A stretch of 64,000 nucleotides of DNA from Ramazzottius varieornatus (Eukaryota; Tardigrada; Eutardigrada; Parachela; Ramazzottiidae), in NCBI GenBank assembly GCA_001949185.1, contig BDGG01000004.1, positions 2,474,278 to 2,538,277 of the forward strand. Reading direction: 5' to 3'. A program made the translations under genes and the position numbers. The notes beneath the pieces were generated by a model. The model was not told where the DNA came from. It saw only the letters and a list, made by a program, of their open reading frames with translations, and made no database searches. How positions within the stretch are numbered: position 1 is the first letter of the stretch; each line of letters opens with the position of its first letter. This document shows positions 22,701 to 32,500 of the stretch, in pieces.

Positions 22701-23907
22701 ATATTATAACCGGTCACGTATCTTGTAGTATCAGTGAATGATAGCTAACGTCACGTGACCACAGGAAGGGATGCTTTTTCAGCGCTGTACAGATCCGCAG
22801 ACTATTTCTTACGTTCGGACCAGACGGAACTCCACTGAACACAAAGACCAGTCGAGGGCAGCACAGCGACCCTTCTCGTATCCATTCCTTGTTCTCGGTG
22901 ACGTTAGCTAACTTGGACTGGACCGCTTTCAAACCTTTCAGCCTAGAACAAGATCTTCCATTATACTTCAAAACTGGATGCCGTGAACATACTAGTTTAT
23001 GTTCTAAGCCAATTGCAGATTCACGAGCAGGCCTTTTAAGCGGTGTTTACCTGGCTAGGTCGACAATCTTTAGCAGACGAAGATCATAGTTGGCAAATAT
23101 TCTGTCGGACTGAAACCACTGTACAGAAAAACAGTTGATCTAACTTTGATAAATAACGATGGCATTGAATCGATCGCGCAATGTGAGGAGTGCAGTACCT
23201 GGCAGTACTTACGATGATGGAATGCGCCAGAGAGAAAATTAATATTAGGGACCTCGAATATTCCGAGTCATTTTCCGACAAGTCCAGCTCAATCTCCTAC
23301 AAATTCGAAAAATGGTATACACGACAGCTAAATCTGTCATGCCGAGCCGTAGAAAGTGCAGGAAATGCGGAGAAAGCACTTCACAGTGGTGCATGTGGGA
23401 AAAGAAATAAACAACTTGTGAACCTCGCCACGAACCCACGAGTATAATTAATATGTGCTTACATCCGGTGGTGCTGTATCTGGCTTGGTCAGAGTGTTCG
23501 CAGCATCCTCTCTTTCTGCAGTTCCAGCAACTCGAATATAGAAAACATCTGCTCCTGCTTTGTTATACACCGAGACAACGCTCTGCAAAGAATGAACAAC
23601 GGAACGCATTTAGTAATCTGGGAAGCAGCAGGAACGTTAGTACAAGCCCGATAAATTTGCTTACTTTAGGAACCGAGTGGAGCTTGGCGGATTTCCTTGC
23701 GATCACCGCACACTGAATAAGTTTGAGTTAGTATACGTGATCATGAATACTAGACTTGCAAGGACAACTTCGATGCGTTACCGGTAAGCGATTCTGCAGG
23801 ATCGCTTGTATTTCCGGATGGTCTCGCAGGATAACCCTGTTACTGAGTGATCCAATTAGAGCCACAAACGCAGGAGTAGAAGCCGGACGTCGTGCAACAT
23901 GGGTCAT
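19760..23907 (-). CDS. SMG8: SMG8, regulatory subunit of the SMG1 kinase complex (nonsense-mediated decay)
   Basis: SMG8 with SMG9 binds and restrains SMG1, the kinase that phosphorylates UPF1 in nonsense-mediated mRNA decay. Start MTHVARRPAS at 23907. The N-terminal exon 23782-23907 carries the G-like domain opening (FVALIGSLSNRVILRD). Further exons encode VYNKAGADVFYIRV, LILIFSLAHSIIV, RIFANYDLRLLKIVDLAR, WIREGSLCCPRLVFVF and a Val-Phe-Val-Pro block at about 22350. Next come YSYMQFARGPATKNY, LGSPCVKQ and the Cys-rich YISFCSCGK...RPDPFNVR, followed by ANELFYETMDFKCCSLL, LDYECPKGHRF, the exon AIVEDLLRNGAPLFLRCPCK (about 20272-20334), and QLMRIHVITPKDPMQLAILP (19971-20162). The last exon, 19760-19904, ends FLKFMESAVDRT-stop. 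Order and motifs match SMG8 throughout. The family's P-loop-like GKT is not preserved. Introns are about 50-200 bp; one is almost filled by a foldback element. Divergent from SCLY. Confidence 0.88.
22646..22787. mobile_element. 142-bp palindromic MITE (TA target duplication) inside an SMG8 intron
   Basis: CAGCGTTGAAAATGCATCCC at the left end is mirrored by an inverted copy ending GGGATGCTTTTTCAGCGCTG. The stem extends about 55 bp with few mismatches, leaving a short loop. TA dinucleotides flank both ends (22644-22645 and 22788-22789). Ends beginning CAG with TA duplication fit the Tc1/mariner type of MITE. The element occupies most of the roughly 200-bp intron between the exons ending near 22815 and starting near 22615, so its transcript could fold into a long hairpin. 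Confidence 0.8.
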
Positions 23908-24553
23908 TAAGACTTTCAAGCTGCAGCAGAAAAAGAGTTAGGACTAGCGAAGGTACGACTGTACGAGAACCTTACGATTCATGACGAGCAGTCACAGACA
24001 GTCGCTTTGTACCTGTCCGCATCCTGCAAGCCGATATCGGTCCGGGTCCATCGAGGCAGAGAATCCAGATCATCCATCGCTAGCCTTTCGAGTCTTAATA
24101 TCCCAGTGCAGCTTCGATGAAGACAGGGTGAATTGGAACCACGGTACGTCTAGAAAGATCAGAAATAGCACTTCCAGATTAATTGCGTACCGAGTTCCGA
24201 CTCTCCAGCTGGCAGCTGAAACGACAACGAACAAAACGAATGAGGGGCCTGAGGGCAAGTTTGCATCGGCGTGGTAATTTGTGCTGAAGTGGAATTCGAT
24301 ATATATAAGGGGAAAAAGGTTACGTCACTTCTTTATCGCAAACTCTTCTACGATCATCGGGCAGTCTTCCTCGTTTTTTTTTTTACAGTTTCATGCTTGG
24401 TTTCATAGCTTTGGAGTTTGGAGTTTGGAGTTCGAACCTTCGATCGTTCTGGGTTCGCTGCCGATTTGAGGGACAGTGGACACTGCACAACTCAGCCCTA
24501 GTGGTCGACCCTGTTGCAAGTCACGCATAGAACGAGTTTTGCGACGAAGAAAG
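23908..24553. promoter_or_regulatory. Divergent upstream region of SMG8 and SCLY
   Basis: A 646-bp interval between two divergent start codons. A TATA-like stretch TATATATAAGG lies at 24300-24310 on the plus strand, about 245 bp before the SCLY start. A TTTTTTTTTACAG tract near 24375-24390 could be the acceptor of a 5'-UTR intron. The simple direct repeat of TTTGGAG at about 24411-24430 is of unknown meaning. Promoter role is inferred from position. Confidence 0.4.
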
Positions 24554-26790
24554 ATGGACGCAGACCGCCGCATAACAATTTCTGTTCAGCAAACGGAAGA
24601 CGAAGGAGACGTAGGAGCTGGTGATCGGAATCGACGAGGATGGAAAGCGTAAGCCAGTTTTTGGTTTTGTTTGTGGAAAGAGTAAATGTGCAGTGTTACG
24701 GTACAAGATGCTAGTGCAGCATGGACGAACATCGACTTTTCATTGCAGTGTCTATATGGACCATAACGCAACCACTCCGATGCACCCGGAAGTCATCCGT
24801 GTCATGACGGAAGCTATGAGCAGATACTGGCGGAACCCAAGTAGCGATTACGGTAAGTGTGGAGCCATGCTGATCCGAATAACAGAACATAAATAGGCCA
24901 AAGTCATCCGTTCTTTGCAGCTCCCGAGGTCCGCGAAGCCATATCATCAGCAAGGAAACAGGTGGCCGACATGGTTTCCTGCTCCCCCGAAGGTACTTGC
25001 AAGTTTGCTCAAATGCTCCCCTATTTCAGGAGTTTAGTTCCTCTTCCAGAAATCATATTTGTGAGCAGTGGTACGGAAGCCAATAATTGGATACTAGAGA
25101 GCGTCTTGGCGGCTACGACAGCGAACTCGCCATCGGACAAGAGCCATGTAATAACTTCGGATATTGAGCATGTGGCGGTGGGACTGAAACTTGAAGAGCT
25201 CGAGCGTCGCGGGTGTTGTGGTATGTAAGAAGATATCTTCTGATGCATTTCAATGTGGTTTAGTGATCCACCTTGCGGTAGTTCTGTCCTTGTTAGAGGT
25301 TGACAGGGTATCCGCCGCGGACCACGGGAGGGTTCGCGCTTCTGATGTTATCAAACGCGTGCGGCCAGGAACAAGACTGATTTCTATCATGTTGGCCAAT
25401 AATGAGGTACTTGGAATAATTCACCCGCCATGTCCGTCGCACATCTGTTTCTCATTCATTGTTTTCTGTTACAGACAGGTTGTATTCAGGTAGGAACTGG
25501 GAACGAATATTCCTATTTGGTGTGCGAGTGGACGAAATTTTTGACCGTATATTTTATAGTAGCCGGTTGATGAAATCGCACGCCAACTCCGTCCGATAAA
25601 TTCAAAAAGGAAGGAGTGCAATTTGCCGGTCGTTCTTGTCCATACGGTATGCTTCGGAAACGACACGAGCGATTATTCGAGTCAAACTGTCAAATGAACA
25701 GTTTACTTTTTGCAGGATTCTGCTCAAGCAGTAGGAAAAATGCCTGTCAGCACCGAAGAACTCGGTGTGGACTTTCTCACTATTGTGGGCCATAAGGTGT
25801 GTACCGCGGGTTCGCCGCACTTTTACCATATTGGTGTCATTTGGTCGTAATAGGAAATTACCTATCGATTTTTTTCACCCATAGTTCTATGGGCCACGCT
25901 CCGCAGCCGTGTTTTGTAACCGAGAAAATCTGAAACTTTTGAAAGAAAGACGGATGTTTCAAGGTGGAGGACAAGAACGATCGCTGAGACCAGGGTAACT
26001 ACCGTCAACTTCCGACATTTACAATGTATGAAATTTCTTTCGTATCTCATTGTAGAACGGAAAACACTGTCGATATAATTGGGCTGGGCATGGTATGACA
26101 AAAATTATCAACAACCCTAACCGCATAGAATCACAAAAGTTATCCTGACTGCCGTCTGCTCCGCTAGGCTGCTGAAACGGTTCGCTGTTTTTTGAGAAGT
26201 TGGTGCGAGAACATACGGGTGACGGGCGCGTATTTTGTCACGAGGCTAAATGTAAGCTCGAGCTGGGACTTTGTTGATAGACCCAATAATTAAGACACAC
26301 CGACGAAACTGATTTGTTTCCAGGAAACTTTTGGCGAATCTGCAGTGCTGAGCTTCGTTGGGATGCAGAACGATATCCTACCGAACACGTTCAGCATTTC
26401 TTTCCGAGATCACCGGTTGAAAGGTCCCACTGTGCTGAAGAACTGCAATGTGATACAAGCTTCCACAGGCGCTGCCTGTCATACCGGCCTGCAAGTCTTC
26501 TCCCCTCTGATTTACTTTAACTAAAATCTCTAGAGAAATATAGCTATTTATTGTTTTTCGCAGATGCTCTGCATCGTCAGCATTGATGAACAGCGGTTTA
26601 ACAGAAGAAGCTGCACTGAACACTATAAGACTTTCCGTCGGAAAAGACACCACAACCGTAAGTCCCGTGTCTTCCAGACAAGTCCAACCATTACAAAAAA
26701 TGCTATTTGCCGTCGCAGAAGGACATCGATGTGGCTATTGCGGATTTGACACAAGCAGTACAAAAGATAACTTCAGAAACTGTACAGTGA
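24554..26790 (+). CDS. SCLY: Selenocysteine lyase / NifS-like PLP enzyme (SCLY)
   Basis: SCLY removes selenium from selenocysteine, giving alanine and selenide, in the cytosol. Exons: 24554-24648, 24749-24852, 24921-24991, 25038-~25210, 25297-25406, 25475-25489 (15 bp), 25563-25646, 25716-25796, 25885-25994, 26056-26092, 26168-26251, 26334-~26490, ~26563-26657 and 26719-26790. Class-V aminotransferase blocks are in order: [33 protein letters not shown] (PLP-stacking His), SIMLANNE+TGCIQ, VHT+[17 protein letters not shown]+FYGPR (PLP lysine), [31 protein letters not shown] (active-site Cys loop), LSVGKDTTT and a closing helix. The GAACH loop resembles SCLY more than mitochondrial NFS1, and there is no evident mitochondrial presequence in the short N-terminus ([10 protein letters not shown]...). 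The join after CHTGLQ is unresolved: the GTCTTC donor phase does not fit the next exon. Confidence 0.88.
25475..25489 (+). other. 15-bp micro-exon of SCLY (TGCIQ)
   Basis: ACAGGTTGTATTCAG lies between TTCTGTTACAG and GTAGGA and encodes Thr-Gly-Cys-Ile-Gln. It is needed to complete the conserved LANNE-TG-IQP motif between exons ending at 25406 and starting at 25563. Both joins are phase 0. Confidence 0.8.
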
Positions 26791-26972
26791 TCACTTCTTC
26801 CCAGTTTTTTTCTTAGTTCAGCGGTTCATTGACAAACTTCCGGGTTCCTCGTGAGTGTCCCACCCGGGTTCTTCCGAACTCAAGGGTTTCCGGCTGCGGT
26901 TGTTGACCGTTTGAGACGTTTCTATGTCGTAGACTGCAAAGAAAAATGTTCTCAATTATCAGTCACTGCTAT

Positions 26973-28900
26973 TCAGAACACTTTTTTCATTCCCTGACTG
27001 CGAACGTTCTGCTGCGGACTGCGTAAGATGCAATAATGAGCCTTACTTTTCTTATTCAAGTTCTCGCCGAATGTTGAATATGTGTAAATGAAAGACGGGA
27101 GCAGCAACAATCGGATGAGTAAGCCCACAGTTCCTCCGAGAAAGACGCAGTAATGCAAGACGAGGCTGTTGTAATCTGTGTTGTCAATCGAGACCACGCT
27201 TTTGGCAGAATCGATGATTTTGTACAAAATGTATGCAGGTTCCAGCACGGAAGTTCCTATCACAATCCAGGAAAGGAGCCGTTTCTCGAGCCGCATCTAC
27301 GAGTAATATTGCCTTTCACCCCAAGTGAGAGCATTTCGGGATACACATACTTACACAAATGATCGCACAGACCATCCAAAGAACCGAAAATATTGATCCT
27401 GTAAGAAACACTACTACAGTGCGTTCTCCTGCGGTACATCCGACGCTTCTATGCAAAGTTTGACAAAAATTCCTACCTCCAAACAAAATTCCCATTTCTA
27501 ACGCGCCGACTCCGAGCTCAAACCCGTTCCGCAGAATAAGAATAACCATCGTGACCTAGAAAGCAAGGAACCCGGTACAGAACTTCGAATGTCATCAAGA
27601 GAATCGTGTCGAGGGGTCCTACCTGGAACTCTAGATCTAAGGTAAGCAAAGACTGTGCGGCAAAGTGTACTTTTACTTTCCGTTGCAGAATCTGAAAAAG
27701 ACACGTAGATCTTCCTAGGAGTGGTGTACCGTGAATCTCATCGCCCCTCATACTTCGTCGTAGGACTTTGCAACGTTTGAAGCGAATCGACCGGCTTTCA
27801 GGAACCGCAAAGCGATGTGACACGCCAATAGGACGTCGGTAACTCCTAATGTTAGCAGGATAATGAGGCGGGCCTGAAAAAGGAGAAACACTACTTGTAG
27901 CGGTTTAGCTAACCAATGTGCGTCCCGTAAGACAGATATCTACGTGATACAAGCCCGTACCAGTTTGATTCTAAATGAGAAACCTGAGAGTCCTTCCTCC
28001 ACGCCCACTATGAAATCCAGTGTACAGTAACAGGAAACGATGGCGATGCCGACAACGAACGCAAAGAGCTCATATGGTCTTTCCCTATACGTTTACCAGA
28101 TCACTAAAATACTCAGCCAGCTAGAGTTCAATATACTGGCGAAAAAGCGTAACCGGAATCATACGTTAAAGTTCCATGTATGATGTGGAACAGCAGGAAC
28201 CCGCAATTTACCAGGACTAGCAACGCGAACGTGAATTCCGCACCTATGAACAAGAAAGTTATGGTCAAATTCAATCTATTAGATTCTGTCGCAAACGAAA
28301 CAGCCTCAATTTTCTTACCGCATCTCTTTTCTTCAATTACAGGATTACTGGTGTGATTGGATACACTCCAGTGGGGACAGTGGTCAGGTGAGAGGTACAC
28401 AAGACGCTATAGATGAAACGCAACGTCAAAGCAAAGACCATGTGTCCTTCCTCTCTCAATCTCTTACTTCTGTCGTGAGTCCAGTACAAGCCACAAGGCT
28501 TACGCCTCCAAAAACCAGAAAGAAAATTTCCCAGCGGTCAAGATCAGCGAAGGTCCGTGTCTGCAAGTGAAACCAACAGGAATATTATCAATGACACTCT
28601 TTGACAAATCCATCGCGTAAGCGGTGCCATTTCATGGTATGCCTATCGTTCCGTCTATCCAGGATTCTGCATCCTCCACTTACCGCTCCAAAGATGCTGT
28701 GAGTAATAGTTTCCTTCGGTTTGAGATCCATACTTCCGAGAATCGTTACAGCGCCGTACTTCATAGGATTAGTTGAATATGCTGGTTGATTTGTCGGACT
28801 CAAAGCACCGTCTTGATCCGTAGATGTTCCGCCGAAAAGCTTGTCAAATCGTCCACACAGATAGCTGTCAAAGTCGTCCACTACCCAGTTATCTAAGAGG
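26973..28900 (-). CDS. Multi-pass membrane protein, family not recognised
   Basis: A chain of minus-strand exons, many with plausible splice sites, encodes repeated hydrophobic segments. From the 5' side these are: an N-terminal soluble or luminal part (NWVVDDFDSYLCGRFDKLFG, about 28780-28890); a TM-like segment near 28500-28560 (DRWEIFFLVFGGVSLV); a Cys- and Asn-glycosylation-like loop (28300-28400); GAEFTFALLVLVNCGFLLF (28170-28250); YELFAFVVGIAIVSCYCTLD (about 28010-28070); RLIILLTLGVTDVLLAC (27810-27870); a GFELGVGALEMGILFG segment (27480-27540); and SWIVIGTSVLEPAYILYKII and CVFLGGTVGLLIRLLLLP in 26973-27296. The stop (..QGMKKVF) is at 26973. About seven or eight hydrophobic segments are visible. 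I do not recognise the family. The true start and several joins are unknown; the gene may extend upstream of 28900. Convergent with SCLY, 182 bp apart. Confidence 0.6.
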
Positions 28901-29525
28901 AATCTGGAGATCCAGGGAAGTTATGACGATCGAACATCTACATCCTGCAACAGGTGGTTGATAGTCGATCCAGCAGATTATAATTATCCGTGGCTTCGAT
29001 TCCGGACCAAGCTTATCTCCCACTTACTGCTCCGCTTGTATCGTCACTCCATGCTGATAACGAGCACTCAAACATCATCAGCAGGGGTTCGAACTGTAGC
29101 CACTAATCCATGAGCAACAATGCAGAGTACAAGTGAAATTTCTTGTGTTCCTATCTTGAGAACCGATCATTCACGCATGACATCAGAACGTCCACCTGCA
29201 TCGAATTCGGTCATACGCCCATGACAAGCGGAACTCTGAGATACCTGACGGTAAAAGTTCACGGTAAACGGAGCTGTTTTATCCATACGCAGTACTCCGA
29301 AACGGGTGTCATGGGACGTTGCTATAAAGGGGCCAAGATTCTAGAACATTCTCGAAGGAAGAAGCTGGACAGTTTCGATATGAGAATTACCGAAAGACAA
29401 CTCTGTGGACAGGTTAGACTGCTGAAACATTATCGAACAAAAAAAGAGATTCGTTGCAACAAAGGGACTTGCCAACTCCGAAAAGTGCACATAGAAAATT
29501 ATTAAAAGCAGTGAACATCAAACCA
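28901..29525. other. Interval without a supported gene
   Basis: Between the unidentified membrane protein and the coiled-coil gene, both on the minus strand. A 120-codon plus-strand ORF at 29143-29505 is basic and has no recognisable motif or splice context. The 5' end of the membrane-protein gene may lie here. Confidence 0.4.
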
Positions 29526-32500
29526 TCAATCTTGCATTGACAACAACTCATCACGTGTAATGTTTTCGCGGCTTGTACTGAAAAACAACTTGCTCATCAC
29601 CTTCCCGCGAAACAGTTCCTGAAACGAGATCATACTCACGTACGAATTCATCAGGCCACAAACGTGAAGGAAACTTACCAGTTCGTCGTCTTCCGCGCCG
29701 GAAAACAATCCCTTCGCTGGCGAGTAGGGAGCTGAACGCAGGGACCCTGTGCTGCTAGCAGACTGGGGCCGACTGTGCGTGTCCGGGGGAAAGAGGTTCG
29801 TCGTCAACGTTGCCGACACCTGTTGTTCCTGTAAAAAAAACCCATAGTCCATTAGTCTTAGAAAACCGTACAATCCCAGCAAGGAAGAAGGGCCCGCTTT
29901 GGCTTTACAGTAGTAGGACTTTAGTGAATTGGAGTTCTTCGCCCACCTCTAGGTACTGCTCCAAGCTCGCTCGAAGAGAAGTAATGAGGCTTCTGGTCCC
30001 TGAGGCGTCATTACTCAAGTCGGGCACGTCTTCCCGCCGAATGGTGAAGGTCCGAGCTCCGCCCAGCAGATGATGTCGGAAGAAATCCGATAGCTTGGCC
30101 ATCTCTCGACGGATGTCTAGAAGAACAACCAGTTGGACTTAGCGTGAAGATCAACAGTCTGATGGTGGAGTCACCTCGGTTCGTGTCCTTGTTCCGCAAA
30201 ATTTCGATCTCTAGTTCGTCGTGCGCGTCGGACAATGCGCGATACTTCATCAAAGTGTCGGCGTACAAAATGTTCAATGCGTTGAACTGAGTTTCCAAAG
30301 ACTCCTTTCCGTGCATCTTGTTCTGCAGTCGCTCTTCCAGATCTTCAAAGGTTCGCTGGAAAGCGTTCAGCTTGGACTCTGCATTTCTCAACTGCTGTCG
30401 GAGTCTCTTGTCTTCGGCGGTTAAGGTTGCCACCAGCTTAGTCTTTTCGGTGAGCGACGCACGTAGTTCTGGCAGATTCAATGCGTTCTGTTCCAGTTCA
30501 AGCTTTTCTTGCGTCAGAGACTTTATCTGGTCTTGTAGAGCCTGATTATCAGATTTGATCTTCCGTAGCTCCTCGCTTGCATCTGTAACAGGAGGAATTT
30601 TCGTCAGCACGGACAGCACGGTTAGTTCAGAGCAGTCGAGAAAGCAGAATAGGTAGAGTGACACCACTCACCGCTTTTCTCTTTGGTAAGCAAGTTGATC
30701 TGACTGTCTCTTTCCTCCAGTAATTTTTCTAACAAGCCTTTCGCTTCATCGGCTTCGGCCAGAAATCGTGAATGCGCACTCTCCAACTCTCTTCTCGATA
30801 GCTCTGCGGCCGATTTTTCGGTCTCTGCTCTCGAAAGCCTTCCTTCCAGATCTCCCACGCTTGCAGCCAGGTTGGCGTACGTATTCTCCAACAACCTGTG
30901 CTTGTCCTCGAGCTCCTGACGAAGAACCTGCCGGCCTTCCAGATCGTTCATCATGACCTGCAGCTTTTCTTCCGAGAGAAGTAGCTGATCCAGCTTTGCA
31001 CCAAGGTTCGCCTCCTGTGCGTGGAGTGCGGTTTCCCGTTCATTCAACTGCTGACTTCTTGCCGACAGATCCGCTTCTCGGTGCGATAGACTCGCTTGCA
31101 TCGACGCGATCTCCGCTGCTCGTCCATCGAGGTCTTGCAGCTTCATCTCTCGCTCTTGAGTCCTGTTCACCTTCTCTTCGATCTCCCGTTGTAGACTGTG
31201 CAGGGTCTTCTCCTTTAACTTCAATTGTTCACTTGACCCAGCACGACTTTCAGCGTTCCGAAGTGCAACAGTCAACCTTTCCACCTCTGTATTTCTCGAA
31301 ACCAGCTGATCAAGCAACTCTTTGCTCTGCTGATCTGATTCCAGGACATGTCTTTTAGAACTTTCGAGGTCACTCGAAACTTTCCGCAGTTGTTCCCTAG
31401 TCTCATCTAACTCTTTCGACAGAGCTAAGTTTCGGGCAGACAACTGGCTCGAGTTGTTCGACTCGTCCACGTGGAATCTGGTCAAACGTTCCACTTCCGC
31501 CTGAGTCTTCTCCAGTACTTGTTTCAGTTCCACCGTTCGGACTTCCTGGTCCCTTAGTTCTTTGATACCTTGCTGATAGGCGATGCTCAGAGTTTCCTTG
31601 TTGAACATCAGCTCGTTGCACTTTTCGTTCAAGAGCGAGCTCTGGTGCCGAGAATCCTGGAGTTCCTTGATGACGTCCTCGTATCGTTCATGCTGAGCCA
31701 AACTTTGCTTCTCCAGACTCATCACTTTCTGCCGCAAAGCTTCACCTGCGAAAAAATGATCGATAAGATCCTCTTCGTCATTCCGCGAATGCCATCCAAT
31801 ATTGTCTTGTGAGATCCGCATATCGATTCAGTCCATCAAATATTTATTCGGCCCGACAAAAGGTGAATAATTTATTGGTAGTTGGTACCTTCAGCCTTGC
31901 GAGTGTTCAACTCCAGGAATGCCTGCTGTACCTTACGCAGATTGTCACTAACCGTGACCATGTCATGGTGGATCACCAGTTCCCTGTAACCACCAATCTT
32001 AACGAACCGTAACAAAATTAAATCAGTTCGGCCGTTGCGGAACCTGACACCAGCTGACTTACTCGAAGTCGTCCATTGGTGTTACTGAATTTTCACTGGA
32101 GCTTTGCAGCGAAGTTCCTTCTCGGCGAGGGAACGTCAACTAAGATCATACCACTATTATTCGCAAGGAACGAAAACGTTCGCGGTAACCGTCGGATTAT
32201 AAATACAAAAACATTATATCCCAACTGTATAGAAAAACCTGATTACTTACGTCAAGATGGCTGCCGTTGACGAAGCCAGAGTCGTGCTCGAATACTTGAG
32301 ATGGCGGAGGCTCCGGAAAAAGCAGAGATTTCGACGAGGCGCTCCTACTAACTTTATCACGGAGCAGATTTTCAAAGCCATACTCGTCGTCATTAGCGCG
32401 GCGCTGCAGTGAGCTGTTGTCTGAGCCACCAGGTGACGGAAGTTCTTCACCACTGGCGCCTGACACTAGTTTCGCCAGGACCATCAACGCATTACCTAAG

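Noticed and set aside
29080-29110. GGGTTCGAAC segment resembling a tRNA T-arm
   Set aside because: No matching acceptor, D or anticodon arms upstream.
29143-29505. 120-codon plus-strand ORF
   Set aside because: Basic, no recognisable domain, no neighbouring exons; not better than chance.
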